From contig JAKLEZ010000027.1 of the NCBI GenBank assembly GCA_022711465.1, forward strand, positions 1-64,000: a DNA stretch of 64,000 nucleotides, read 5' to 3'. Every line of letters starts with the position of its first letter. Positions within the stretch are counted from its first letter, which is position 1. A program made the translations under genes and the position numbers. Below the pieces are notes generated by a model, which saw only the letters and a program-made list of their open reading frames with translations, was not told where the DNA came from and did not search any database. Of the stretch, positions 14,859-24,590 are shown piece by piece. Source of the DNA: Planctomycetota bacterium (GTDB lineage: Bacteria > Planctomycetota > Phycisphaerae > UBA1845 > PWPN01).

Positions 14859-17252
14859 ATGTCGAGGACCACCATCCTGTGCTGCCTCGTTGCGATCTCC
14901 TGCGTGACTATTTCTGAATCCGCTGGGCAGAACCTCATGAAGAACAGCAGTTTTGAGGAGGGGGACTATCCGGGCGGTTCTTCGGCGCTTCTGCACGAGG
15001 ATTCAACACGTATCAGCGAGTGGACGGTGACGCAAGGAACGATCGAGTGGATAGGTAGGGGGTTGTGGGATCCGTTTGATGGAGACAGGAGTATCGATCT
15101 CAACGGAAACGACCCTGGGGCCATCGCCCAGACCGTCGCGACCATACCTGGCCGGAATTACATCCTGTCTTTTGGAATGGCGGGGAACCCCGATGGAGGT
15201 CCCGCCATCAAGAAGCTGAGGGTCCGCGCCGGAGACATAATCTCCGATGCGTTCGAGTTTGACACCACCGCACATGCCCGCGATGACATGGGGTGGACCC
15301 GCTTGATCTGGATGTTCGAGGCAAGCGCCGAAACGACAACAGTGGAGTTCCTCAGTGAAACACAACAGACTTGCGGGCCGGCGCTGGACTGCGTCGCGCT
15401 CGAGCTGGTCTTTTTGGACTCCGACAGTGATGGCACCGATGACCTCATGGACAATTGCCCCGGCGTTTTCAACCCCGACCAGACCGACGGTGACGATGAC
15501 GGTATCGGAGACGTGTGTGATGACCCGTTTGTCGCGTCCGCCGTTTCTCGCAAGTGGCACCGGGCGGCCGGGGGTTTCGACGTTCCCTTACCATTGAACT
15601 GCTCGACCACGGTTACTGAGGGCCGGTTAGGCGAGCCGCTGGTACTGGTGGTGACATTCTCCAGGCCGGTGGCACCGACTGATGGCGTACTGGACGACGA
15701 AGTCACGGTCTCGGCCGGGTGGGCCCTGACCAGTATCGACGGGGCCGAGCTCACCATCGAAGTCTCCGAGCTGACGGATGCGACGTGCGTGCAGGTCAAG
15801 ATGCGTGGACTGGCCGACGCTGACGGCCGCCCACTGGATGGATCCACCGAAATGTGTCTGGCCCTCTTGGCCGGTGATGTGAACGGCGACGGCAGAGTGA
15901 ACGTGCTGGACATGACGCGAATCAGGAATAACACCGGCGCATCCTTGACTCCCGCCAATTTCCGCTGCGACGTGAATGGCGATGGTCGGATCAACACGCT
16001 GGATATGACCGTCGTCCGCAACGGTATCGGCAAGCAGGGGGCTACCTGTCCGCCGCCAGCGCCGGGTGTGCTCTCGATTGCAGAGCCTGACGGCTTGGCC
16101 AGTGCCGGCTATAAGGGCGGCCCGTTCACGCCGTCGCGCATGACCTACACGCTGACCAACACCGGCGGGTTGCCGATCGCCTGGACGGCCGCGAAGGCCC
16201 AGGCATGGGTCACGCTGTCCAAGGCCGGTGGTATGCTCGCCGGCGGGGCGTCGGACGCCGTGGAGATCTCGATCAATGCCGAGGCCAATGAACTGGCTGC
16301 CGGCAGCTACAGCGATACAGTGACCTTCACGAACACCACGAACGGCAGCGGGGACACGACCCGCCCGGTGAGCCTCGCGGTGAATGCGTCCCCAATTCCG
16401 CCCGGCATGGTGCTGGTTCCAGCCGGCGAGTTCCAGATGGGCAACGCGCTCAGTGCCACAGGGGACGGCGCCTCAAACGAACTGCCTGTACACACGGTCT
16501 ACCTTGACGCGTTCTGCATCGACCGCTACGAGGTGACCAAAGGGCTCTGGGATACGGTGAGGACCTGGGGGCTGTCGAACGGCTACTTGGATCTTTACGA
16601 CGGTAGCGGCAAGGCGGCTGATCATCCGGTGCAGACGGTGAACTGGCACGACTGTGTAAAATGGGCCAACGCCCGCTCGCAGAAAGAAGGCCGGACGCCG
16701 TGCTACTACACCAACTCCGGATTGACGACCATCTACAAAACAGACCAGCTCAGTCCTTACGTCAACTGGGATGCCAACGGGTATCGGCTGCCGACTGAGG
16801 CGGAGTGGGAGAAAGCGGCCCGCGGCGGTACGGCCGGGCACCGGTTCCCGTGGTCGGACAGCGACGAGATCCAGCACGCTCGGGCGAGTTACTACAGCGA
16901 TTCCGCCTACTCGTATGACAATAGTCCTACGCGTGGCTGTCACCCGACGTTCAACACGGGCGTGTATCCCTACACCAGCCCTGTGGGGTACTTCGCGGCG
17001 AACGGCTACGGCCTGTACGACATGACGGGGAACGTGTGGGAGTGGTGCAATGACCGGTACGGCGAGAGTTACTACAGCAGCAGCCCAACGAACAACCCAC
17101 GCGGTCCGACGACTGGCACGGACGACCGTGTTATCCGCGGCGGCGGTTGGAGTCTCCATGCATACTACTGCCGGGTGGCGTACCGCAGCGGCAACCTCCC
17201 GGACAGCCGCCTCTTCAGCCTCGGTGTCCGGCTTGCCCTGGACTTGGAGTAA
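14859..17252 (+). CDS. Secreted multidomain cargo protein with DUF642-like, dockerin, BACON-like and FGE/sulfatase-modifying-like domains
   Basis: This 797-residue protein has a signal peptide (1-24), a DUF642/choice-of-anchor domain (25-175), thrombospondin type 3 calcium repeats (about 190-225), and a canonical dockerin pair DVNGDGRVN...DVNGDGRIN (about 345-395). A BACON-like Ig domain (405-510) and an FGE-sulfatase/C-type-lectin-like fold (515-795; PAGEFQMG, DRYEVTKG, RLPTEAEWEKAARGG, GNVWEW) follow. The end reads RVIRGGGW...YYCRVAYR, retaining only one of the two active-site cysteines of true formylglycine-generating enzyme, so binding rather than catalysis is likely. AAAGGAG precedes the ATG. 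It is inside the element as cargo but is styled like host surface proteins. Confidence 0.8.
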   Translation: MSRTTILCCLVAISCVTISESAGQNLMKNSSFEEGDYPGGSSALLHEDSTRISEWTVTQGTIEWIGRGLWDPFDGDRSIDLNGNDPGAIAQTVATIPGRNYILSFGMAGNPDGGPAIKKLRVRAGDIISDAFEFDTTAHARDDMGWTRLIWMFEASAETTTVEFLSETQQTCGPALDCVALELVFLDSDSDGTDDLMDNCPGVFNPDQTDGDDDGIGDVCDDPFVASAVSRKWHRAAGGFDVPLPLNCSTTVTEGRLGEPLVLVVTFSRPVAPTDGVLDDEVTVSAGWALTSIDGAELTIEVSELTDATCVQVKMRGLADADGRPLDGSTEMCLALLAGDVNGDGRVNVLDMTRIRNNTGASLTPANFRCDVNGDGRINTLDMTVVRNGIGKQGATCPPPAPGVLSIAEPDGLASAGYKGGPFTPSRMTYTLTNTGGLPIAWTAAKAQAWVTLSKAGGMLAGGASDAVEISINAEANELAAGSYSDTVTFTNTTNGSGDTTRPVSLAVNASPIPPGMVLVPAGEFQMGNALSATGDGASNELPVHTVYLDAFCIDRYEVTKGLWDTVRTWGLSNGYLDLYDGSGKAADHPVQTVNWHDCVKWANARSQKEGRTPCYYTNSGLTTIYKTDQLSPYVNWDANGYRLPTEAEWEKAARGGTAGHRFPWSDSDEIQHARASYYSDSAYSYDNSPTRGCHPTFNTGVYPYTSPVGYFAANGYGLYDMTGNVWEWCNDRYGESYYSSSPTNNPRGPTTGTDDRVIRGGGWSLHAYYCRVAYRSGNLPDSRLFSLGVRLALDLE

Positions 17253-17413
17253 CTCTTTTCTCTTTGTTCTTTAACCCTTTGCCACCGCCCCCGGCCGGTC
17301 CGGGTCATCCGGTGGCCGATCGCCTCGCCTGGGCGAAGCCTGCCAGCGGCCGGGCCACCCTAGATCGGCGGCATGAACACCAGTGAAGACGACTTGGACG
17401 ACACCAACCCCCC

Positions 17414-17430
17414 GGGTGTCACTGACACCC
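17414..17430. promoter_or_regulatory. Candidate integrase arm-type sites, right end
   Basis: GGGTGTCA and TGACACCC face each other with one base between. The right copy continues as TGACACCCAAAG, identical to the copy at 5318 near attL. Confidence 0.5.
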
Positions 17431-17551
17431 AAAGGGGCCAATTCTGTTTACTCTGTTCACTCTGCGCCGTGGCATCAGACAGCGACGAAACCATTGAATC
17501 TATTGGTGTTTCTGGCGTTTCCTGAGAATCTGATAGAGGTAAAAGGTTGCT

Positions 17552-17589
17552 TTATGAGTCGCCTGCTCTAACCACTGAGCTACGGGCCC
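17552..17589. repeat. attR: displaced 5' half of tRNA-Ile2
   Basis: This is an exact 38-bp copy of 5223-5260. It lacks the 3' half of the tRNA, so it is the displaced piece of the original host gene. Confidence 0.9.
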
Positions 17590-17600
17590 GGTAACCAGGT

Positions 17601-17629
17601 AGCCTACGCGGTCGCTAGCCCATCGGCAA
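17601..17629 (-). promoter_or_regulatory. Orphaned original tRNA promoter (weak)
   Basis: On the minus strand TTGCCG (17624-17629), a 17-base spacer and TAGGCT (17601-17606) sit 11 bases before the displaced half tRNA. The distance matches that of the element-borne promoter, suggesting this was the host's own. Confidence 0.4.
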
Positions 17630-18031
17630 GCCGAAGGAGGCGTCAAGCGACGGTTGGACGCTCGAGGGGACGGCACTTCATCCCTCAACCCCGGACAGCC
17701 CCCGACTCGCGTCGCGCTGTGGATGACGAGGTTGACACGATCAGGGCCGCTGCTTCGCCGGAAGCTCCGGAATCACCTCCCCTGCGGCGGCTGCCTTCCT
17801 CCGGTGAAGTGACAATGAGTGGTTCGGCGGTAGCTGTAAATCACGGCGAGCACTCTCCAGCCTCGCGGCGATGATGCTCTGACTGCTATCGTCGCCAATC
17901 GCTCCAGCTGCGGGGGCAGGAGTCTTCCGGGAACTATCCGATCCGATCGGTGTCTAATCCACTGTCACCATCGCTTGGGTGGTGGTAAGGTCCTGTGCGC
18001 ACGGATGTCCGTGCCCGAGAGGCGGTTACAT

Positions 18032-21000
18032 ATGATCATGTCGTATCGACGGTTATGGCGATCGGGTTGGCGGCAGGCAGGTATCGGACTGGTCGTGGCC
18101 GTGGCCGCGGCGGTTCTGGGCGTGGCCGGCTTCTCCCGTGGCGAAAGCGACGAGGCCTCCTCGGCCGTCAAGGCCCTCAAGAAAGCCGACGGCTTGGCCA
18201 AGGACAAGAACTGGGCTGAGGCGCGAGCTGCCTACGACAAGGTCCGAGCTGGGGCCAAGGACTGGTCATCGGCGGAAGTTCGGGAGGCCGTCGAAGGAGC
18301 CGTGGCCTGCTCGCTTCAACTCCAGCAATGGGACGATGCCTTGGAGCGGGCCCAGGAGTATATTGCCCGCACGCCGGGTACGCTGGCCGAGGCGATCGGC
18401 GAGCGCTTCCTGGCCGGTCTGTACATGCGCGTCCCGCACCATGGCACCAAGCAAGGAGGGCGGCTCCTCCGCGGTCAGTACACCCAAGGTGTTCATGTCT
18501 CCACTTGGAAGAAGGACCGCAGAGCGGCCATCGCTCATTACGAGCGGGCTCGCGAACTGCTCATCAAGCTGGCCCAGGCACCGGCTGCTCGGCCGGCCGA
18601 CGCGGACGGTCCCAAGGCGACCAGGTCCGAGCGGATCGGCGTGGCCTTTGATCTGGCGGGCGTGCTCGCCCGCCGCAATGAGTACCAGCATGGGTCGAGC
18701 GGCTGGTGCTACTGGTGGTGGGACTCCGGCTTGGCCGACGAGGAGGAATCCGAGGCGGTCGAGGAGGCCGATTACGAGGAGCCGCGCTGGGGATGGCGCC
18801 GGAACCCCGACGATCAGAAACCGCCGACCGGCATTCCTCTTGGACCGGACGGCAAGCCTCAGTTCATTGTCGCGCCGAGAGAATACTCTCCCCGGCTGGG
18901 CGACGGTCCGAAGATCCGCTTCCTGCTCGAGGAAGTACGGCAAACCGACGACTCCGAGAAGAAGAACGATGCTGCGACCGCGCTCATGCGCTGGGCGATG
19001 ATCGCCCGTACGCTCTATGGCCCTGAGAGCGCCCAGGGCAACGCCAAGGAACCGGTCAAGAAGATCTGGGAGTTGGCGGATGATGAGGCCCTGACCATGG
19101 TCGGTGGCCGGGTAGGCGTGGTCACCTTGCCGCCGTCGGAGAGCCCCATCGCCTGCCTGCGAACGCTCGACGAGGTGTATTCCCAGAGCGACGTACGGCC
19201 AGAGGCTCACTATGCCCTGGCCATGTATTACCAGACCCGCCAGCAGTTCCCCAAGGCCGTGGCGGAGTATGAGGCCCTCATCAAGCTGTATCCCAGCCAC
19301 GATCGCAAGGCCGATGCCGAAGCACAAATCGCCCGCATCAAGCGGCCGGAGGCGATTCTCTCCCAGACCGGCATTTTCCTGCCGGACGACCGGGCGAAAC
19401 TGAGCTTCACGTACCGCAACACCGACCAGATTGACTTCATCGCCTACGCATTCGATCTCGAGAAGTACGTCCGCGATCGAATGGAAAAGGCCGACGAGCA
19501 ATGGTGGAACTATCGCAACATCCACTGGGACTTGTTCAATAACCAACGTTTCAAGTGGAAGAGTTACAGGAAAGGAGAGGTTGCTCGCTGGGTGGAGAGC
19601 GTTCCGCGGCCGGAGGGCAACCGTGTGGCCGAGAGTACATCGTTGTCTCCGCTGGCCAAACCGGGAGCCTACATCGTCGAGGCTCGACCGAACGGTCCGG
19701 CCAACGATGACGGCGTGAGTCGCGTGCTGTTGCTGGCGACCGATATCGCCATCGTGCAGAAGAACCTGCCCGGCGGCGGGCTGATCTGGGTGGTCAACGC
19801 TCGCACGGGCCAGCCCCTGGCCGACAAGGGGATACGCATCTACGAGCACTGGAGCAAGTACGATGACAACAAGAAGAAGCACGTGACGCACTACAGGAGC
19901 TCGGTTGAGACCACGGACAAGAATGGCGCCATCGAGTACAAGCGCAGACAGAACGAACAATGGTCGCAGGTTGATGCGATCGTTCTCGGCGAAGGCGGCC
20001 GGATGGCCTTCTCCTTCTTCCAGAACTGGAACGAGAATGATCCGGCCGCGCACCATCGAGAAGGCGGCCCGCGCATCTACGTCGTGACCGACCGTCCGGT
20101 CTACCGCCCCGGCTCGACCGTCCGGTACCGCATCTGGTGCCGAAATCTGCAGGACCGCCTCTATCAGCCCCCCCATGCCAGGCAGATGACCAACATTGTG
20201 GTTTACGACCCGAAGAACAATCCTTGCCAGACGCTTAACATCGAGACGGATGAGGACGGCTGCGTCTCCGGCGAGTACACCCTGGGCGACGAGCCACCGC
20301 TGGGCGTCTACCGCATCCAGGTGAACGGCAACGGACCCGGTTCCCGGGCGATGGGCGGCGGCTTCTTCCGAGCCGAGGAGTACAAGAAGCCCGAGTTCGA
20401 GGTCACCGTCAAGCCGGCCAAGACTCAGGCTCGGCTCGGCGAGAAGGTCAAAGCCCGCATCGAGGCTCGGTACTACTTCGGTGCACCGGTCGCCCAAGGC
20501 AAGGTCACCTACAAGGTCTTCCGCGAAAACTACCAGCATGTCTACTGGGGGGCCGCCGAATACGACTGGCTCTACGGCAGAGGCTACGGACGGTACTACT
20601 ATCCGTACTCCTGGTTCCCATGGTGGGGGCGGTGGGGCGGTTTCATCTGCTGTGAGTGGGGCTGGCCGTACTACGGTCCCTACGGGTATGGCTACGGCGA
20701 CGATCAGGGCTGGCGGCGCCGATACGAGACCGACACGCGCAAGGCATTACGCGACCTGGTAGCCCAAGGCACGGCCGAGCTGAAGGACGACGGCTCCTAC
20801 GAAATCGAGATCGATACCGCCAAAGCCAAGGAGGAACTCGGTGACCGCGATCACCGCTACACCGTCGAGGCCGAAGTCCGCGATGCCAGCCGCCGGACCA
20901 TCGAGGGTTCCGGCAGCGTCATCGTGACCCGCCAGGCCTTCTACGCCTTCGTCGAAACCAACGCGGGCTGGTATCAGCCACAGAACGAAGCCTTCATCGA

Positions 21001-24000
21001 AATTCGCACACTCACCCCGGACAACGTGCCTGTGGTCGCGAAGGGCGAAGCGATCGTCTATCACATCACCTACGGCGGGGCCGATCATGACGCGGTGCAG
21101 GAAGAGGAACTCAAACGCTGGTCCGCCGAGACCGACGCCGACGGCCGGTTGTCGTTCCGATATCCCATCGCGAAGCCCGGTCAGTATCGTGTAGCCTTCA
21201 AGACCAAGGACAGCTGGAACGAAGAGGTTCTGGGCAACGCGGTGTTCTGGGCCTGGGGACCGACCTTCGACGGCCGTGTCTACCGGTTCAACGATCTGGA
21301 AATCATCGCTGACAAGCGGACGTACAAGGTCGGCGAGGTCGCGCATCTGCTGGTCAACGTCGCCCAGAACAACAGCCGCATACTGTTCAGTGACGACGCC
21401 AGCATGGGTACGCTCCGCAACTATCGGTTCATTGACATCCCCTCGCGAACCATGGTGATCGACATCCCTATTGGGGACAAGCAGGTCCCTGACTTCTTCG
21501 TCGAGGCCACGCTGGTCCGCGATGGGCGGGTACACACCGAATCGCGCGAGATCTTCGTCCCTCCGGTCAACGGCCTGCTGAACGTGACCGTCAAGACGGA
21601 CAAACCGACCTATAAGCCCGGTGAGAAGGGCAAGGTCGAGGTCGCAGTAACCGACCTGAACGGCGAGCCGGTCCGCGGGCAAGTGACGCTGACCGCGTTT
21701 GACGAGGCCGTCACCTACATTCAGGACGAGTACGGCCCGAGCCCGAAGGTCTTCTTTCACGGCCAGAAGCGGCAGCACAGCCCGCACATCGATTCCTCGC
21801 TGACTGAGACCTTCCAGGCTCAAGGGACCTTCGACCGCCCCGAGCAGTGGATTCACAATGCCAAGCAGCAGCCCATGGGGTGGCAGGGCTGGTGGGACGT
21901 CGAGTCGCTCGGTCTCGCCTATGACGGCGAGGCAAAGCAGGATCGTTTCATTGGCTCGGGCGGCGCCGCAGGCAAATTGGCGGGCAGAGCGAAGGCATCC
22001 CGAAGTCTCTCTTCCGAATTCGCCAGAGAGGGGGCCGCGGACAAGTCTCTCGCTTCTCCCGCAGCCCCAGCTTCGGCCGCGCCGATGGGAGGACGAGGTG
22101 GCGATCTTTTGTATGCGCAGGTCAGCGAGTCCGATGCGGACTTCGCCGGCATAGCCGACGCGAGGAAACCGGCCGGCCAGGGGCAACTGGTCGAGGCGGA
22201 GGTTCGCACACTCTTCGCCGATACCGCCCTGTGGATGCCGGCCATGCCCCTGGATGACCACGGCAAGGGCACAACCGAGTTCACCTTCCCGCAGTCGCTG
22301 ACGACGTGGCGGGTCCACGGCTACGCCCTCACCAAGAGCACACAGGTGGGCGACAGCACCGCCAAGGCGGTCACGACCAAGAACCTCCTGGTCCGTCTGC
22401 AGGCCCCGCGGTTCTTCGTGGAGCGCGACGAGGTCGTACTCTCGGCCAATGTTCACAACTACCTCAAGGCCGCCAAGAGAGTCTCCGCCGAGCTGATCTT
22501 GCCGGCCGAGTTGTTCGTCTCGCTTGGCGAGCCCCCGGTCGGCGCCAAGCCCGACGCCGAAGGGAATCTGCACCTGGCCGCCCAGGCTGAAGTTGCCGCC
22601 GGCGGCGAGCATCGCTTCGACTGGCCGGTCAAGGTCCTCAAGCAGGGGCTGGCGAAGATCACCGTCAAGGCCCTGACCGACGAGGAAAGCGACGCCATGC
22701 GGATGGCCTTTCCCGTTCTGGTTCACGGGATCAACAAGACCGTCGCTCAGAGCGGGTCCTACCGCGTGCCTCAGGAAGGCGAGCGGACGATCAAGATCGA
22801 CTTGCCCGCGCAGATCGACCCGGAGCAGACCAGACTCGAGGTGACCCTCTCACCCAGTCTGGCCGGGGTGATGATCGATGCCCTGCCTTACCTGATTGGC
22901 TATCCCTATGGCTGCGTCGAGCAGACCATGAGCCGGTTCTACCCGACCGTGCTGGTGGCCGACACGCTCAGGAAGATGGGTACCAGCCTGGAGGCAATCG
23001 GCAAGCAGCGCAAGCAGATGAACGAGGGTGATCTCAAGAACCGCTTCGGCCGCTACGACCATTCTCCGGTCTTCGACTCGCAGGAGATGGACCGCATGGT
23101 CAAGGCCGGCCTGCAGCGGCTGTATGACTTCCAGCGGCCTGACGGAGGCTGGGGCTGGTGGCGGGAGGATGATTCCTCACCATTCCAAACCGCCTATGTT
23201 CTTCAGGGTCTGCACGCCGCCCGGCAGGCGAAGATCAACGTGGATGGCGGCTGCTACGAACGCGGGGCGAACTACCTGCAGGGCACCATCAGCCGCGAAC
23301 TCGCCAAGCCCAAGGACGAACGCCGGATCGGCGATCTGCAGACCCAGGCCTATGTGGCCTACATCCTTTCGCTGGAGAACCGCTTGGCCAAGGGCGATCT
23401 CAAGAAGTGGCTGGATGGCCTGTACAAGAGCCGGGGCGACTTGAACAACTACGGCCGCTCGCTGCTCGCCCTGGCCATGTACAATATGAAGCGCGGCGAT
23501 GAAGCCAGGATGCTCCTCCGCAACGTCCTCCAGTTCATCGAGCGCGACGACTCCAACGAGACCGCCTGGGTGCGCACGCCCCAGGGCCACTGGTGGTTCT
23601 GGTGGAACAACGACATCGAGACCAACGCCTGGGCCCTCAAGGCCATGGTCGCCATCGACCCGAAGGACGACCTGGCCCCGCGTCTGGTCAAGTGGCTGCT
23701 CAACAATCGCCGCAACGGCTACTACTGGCGCAGTACCCGCGACACCGCCCAGGTGATCGCCGCCATGGCCGACTACATGGCCGCCACAGGCGAGTCCTCC
23801 CCTGAATACGCCCTGGTGTTGAGCCTCGACGGCCAGCCGATGAGGGAGATCAACCTGACCAAGGACAACTTCTTCACCTTCGACAATCGGCTGGTGCTCT
23901 ACGGCCTGCAGGTCAAGCCCGGCGCCCACACCGTCACCCTGGCCAAGAAGGGGCCGGGCGCCCTGTACTACTCCTGCTACCTGAGCTACTTCACCCAGGA

Positions 24001-24541
24001 GGAGGACATCAAGGGGGCGGGCAATGAGATCTTCGTCGAACGGCAGTATTTCAAGCTTGTCCCCAAGACGGAGACGGTCAGACTCCCCGACCCCGGCGCG
24101 GCTCATACCCCGCCGGCCAACCAGCCCGATCCCCTGGATGCCACCGGGCGGTCGGAAACGCGTGCCGGCTGGACGCGTCTCCCGCTCAAGACCGGCGATG
24201 CCGTGGCCTCGGGCGACCAGGTGGAGGTCGTGCTGTCCATTACTTCTAAAAACGTCTACGATTACCTGGTCTTCGAGGACATGAAGCCGGCCGGTTGTGA
24301 ACCGGTGGAGCTCCGCAGCGGCGGACGCTGGGCCGGCGGCCTGTGCGCCAACCTCGAACTCCGCGACGAGAAGGTGTGCTTCTTCATCGGCCTGCTCGAG
24401 CAGGGCAAGCACATCCTCCGGTACAGGCTCAGGGCGGAGACGCCGGGTTCGTTCCACGTTCTGCCCGCGTCCGGGCACGCCATGTACGCTCCGGAGGTCA
24501 AGGCAATCAGCGACGAGATACGCCTCGGCGTGCGGGAGTGA
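18032..24541 (+). CDS. Alpha-2-macroglobulin family protein with thioester
   Basis: About 2169 residues from the ATG at 18032; a signal-anchor-like hydrophobic stretch spans about 13-36. An N-terminal helical/TPR-like part reaches to about 480. MG domains follow (NARTGQPL near 582; DRPVYRPGS near 687), then a bait-like Ala/Ser/Gly-rich segment (about 1305-1375), an A2M domain (about 1393-1476) and the thioester GCVEQ with Cys1628 in the YPYGCVEQ context. A complement-like alpha/alpha domain with GGWGWW comes next, and a C-terminal receptor-like sandwich. Such proteins trap proteases by covalent linkage in the periplasm. A Tyr/Trp/Gly-rich insertion lies at about 837-893. The usual PBP1C partner is not adjacent. 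Confidence 0.9.
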   Translation: MIMSYRRLWRSGWRQAGIGLVVAVAAAVLGVAGFSRGESDEASSAVKALKKADGLAKDKNWAEARAAYDKVRAGAKDWSSAEVREAVEGAVACSLQLQQWDDALERAQEYIARTPGTLAEAIGERFLAGLYMRVPHHGTKQGGRLLRGQYTQGVHVSTWKKDRRAAIAHYERARELLIKLAQAPAARPADADGPKATRSERIGVAFDLAGVLARRNEYQHGSSGWCYWWWDSGLADEEESEAVEEADYEEPRWGWRRNPDDQKPPTGIPLGPDGKPQFIVAPREYSPRLGDGPKIRFLLEEVRQTDDSEKKNDAATALMRWAMIARTLYGPESAQGNAKEPVKKIWELADDEALTMVGGRVGVVTLPPSESPIACLRTLDEVYSQSDVRPEAHYALAMYYQTRQQFPKAVAEYEALIKLYPSHDRKADAEAQIARIKRPEAILSQTGIFLPDDRAKLSFTYRNTDQIDFIAYAFDLEKYVRDRMEKADEQWWNYRNIHWDLFNNQRFKWKSYRKGEVARWVESVPRPEGNRVAESTSLSPLAKPGAYIVEARPNGPANDDGVSRVLLLATDIAIVQKNLPGGGLIWVVNARTGQPLADKGIRIYEHWSKYDDNKKKHVTHYRSSVETTDKNGAIEYKRRQNEQWSQVDAIVLGEGGRMAFSFFQNWNENDPAAHHREGGPRIYVVTDRPVYRPGSTVRYRIWCRNLQDRLYQPPHARQMTNIVVYDPKNNPCQTLNIETDEDGCVSGEYTLGDEPPLGVYRIQVNGNGPGSRAMGGGFFRAEEYKKPEFEVTVKPAKTQARLGEKVKARIEARYYFGAPVAQGKVTYKVFRENYQHVYWGAAEYDWLYGRGYGRYYYPYSWFPWWGRWGGFICCEWGWPYYGPYGYGYGDDQGWRRRYETDTRKALRDLVAQGTAELKDDGSYEIEIDTAKAKEELGDRDHRYTVEAEVRDASRRTIEGSGSVIVTRQAFYAFVETNAGWYQPQNEAFIEIRTLTPDNVPVVAKGEAIVYHITYGGADHDAVQEEELKRWSAETDADGRLSFRYPIAKPGQYRVAFKTKDSWNEEVLGNAVFWAWGPTFDGRVYRFNDLEIIADKRTYKVGEVAHLLVNVAQNNSRILFSDDASMGTLRNYRFIDIPSRTMVIDIPIGDKQVPDFFVEATLVRDGRVHTESREIFVPPVNGLLNVTVKTDKPTYKPGEKGKVEVAVTDLNGEPVRGQVTLTAFDEAVTYIQDEYGPSPKVFFHGQKRQHSPHIDSSLTETFQAQGTFDRPEQWIHNAKQQPMGWQGWWDVESLGLAYDGEAKQDRFIGSGGAAGKLAGRAKASRSLSSEFAREGAADKSLASPAAPASAAPMGGRGGDLLYAQVSESDADFAGIADARKPAGQGQLVEAEVRTLFADTALWMPAMPLDDHGKGTTEFTFPQSLTTWRVHGYALTKSTQVGDSTAKAVTTKNLLVRLQAPRFFVERDEVVLSANVHNYLKAAKRVSAELILPAELFVSLGEPPVGAKPDAEGNLHLAAQAEVAAGGEHRFDWPVKVLKQGLAKITVKALTDEESDAMRMAFPVLVHGINKTVAQSGSYRVPQEGERTIKIDLPAQIDPEQTRLEVTLSPSLAGVMIDALPYLIGYPYGCVEQTMSRFYPTVLVADTLRKMGTSLEAIGKQRKQMNEGDLKNRFGRYDHSPVFDSQEMDRMVKAGLQRLYDFQRPDGGWGWWREDDSSPFQTAYVLQGLHAARQAKINVDGGCYERGANYLQGTISRELAKPKDERRIGDLQTQAYVAYILSLENRLAKGDLKKWLDGLYKSRGDLNNYGRSLLALAMYNMKRGDEARMLLRNVLQFIERDDSNETAWVRTPQGHWWFWWNNDIETNAWALKAMVAIDPKDDLAPRLVKWLLNNRRNGYYWRSTRDTAQVIAAMADYMAATGESSPEYALVLSLDGQPMREINLTKDNFFTFDNRLVLYGLQVKPGAHTVTLAKKGPGALYYSCYLSYFTQEEDIKGAGNEIFVERQYFKLVPKTETVRLPDPGAAHTPPANQPDPLDATGRSETRAGWTRLPLKTGDAVASGDQVEVVLSITSKNVYDYLVFEDMKPAGCEPVELRSGGRWAGGLCANLELRDEKVCFFIGLLEQGKHILRYRLRAETPGSFHVLPASGHAMYAPEVKAISDEIRLGVRE

Positions 24542-24590
24542 CCGGTGCGCAACGGCCGAGGACCCCGAACGGCTCGAGAACCGCGGTCGA

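Larger units (their letters stand above)
5223..17589. mobile_element. 12.3 kb integrated phage-satellite-like element in tRNA-Ile2
   Basis: The element is bounded by an exact 38-bp repeat of the tRNA 5' half (5223-5260 and 17552-17589), with the integrase next to one end. All its genes lie on the plus strand: integrase, HTH regulators, a replication-initiator-like gene with internal iterons, exonuclease, small unknowns, S49 protease, coiled-coil protein, P27 small terminase and a secreted cargo protein. No large terminase, portal, capsid or tail gene is seen. A small terminase and replication genes without packaging ATPase or structural genes are the hallmark of phage-inducible chromosomal islands. 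A decayed prophage is the main alternative. Confidence 0.75.
17253..18031. other. Right end of element and host junction, no gene
   Basis: No convincing gene is present. The region holds the candidate right-arm sites (17414-17430), attR (17552-17589) and the old tRNA promoter-like sequence (17601-17629). From about 17640 to 18000 I see nothing else. Confidence 0.6.

Noticed and set aside
14859..17252. Diversity-generating retroelement because of the FGE/C-lectin-like domain
   Set aside because: No reverse transcriptase, template repeat or variable-repeat pair was seen near the gene.
14859..17252. True formylglycine-generating enzyme
   Set aside because: Only one of the two active-site cysteines is present at the C-terminal motif and no sulfatase is nearby.
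5223..17589. A complete prophage
   Set aside because: No portal, capsid, tail, lysis or large-terminase gene is visible in any frame; only terS and a head protease are present.
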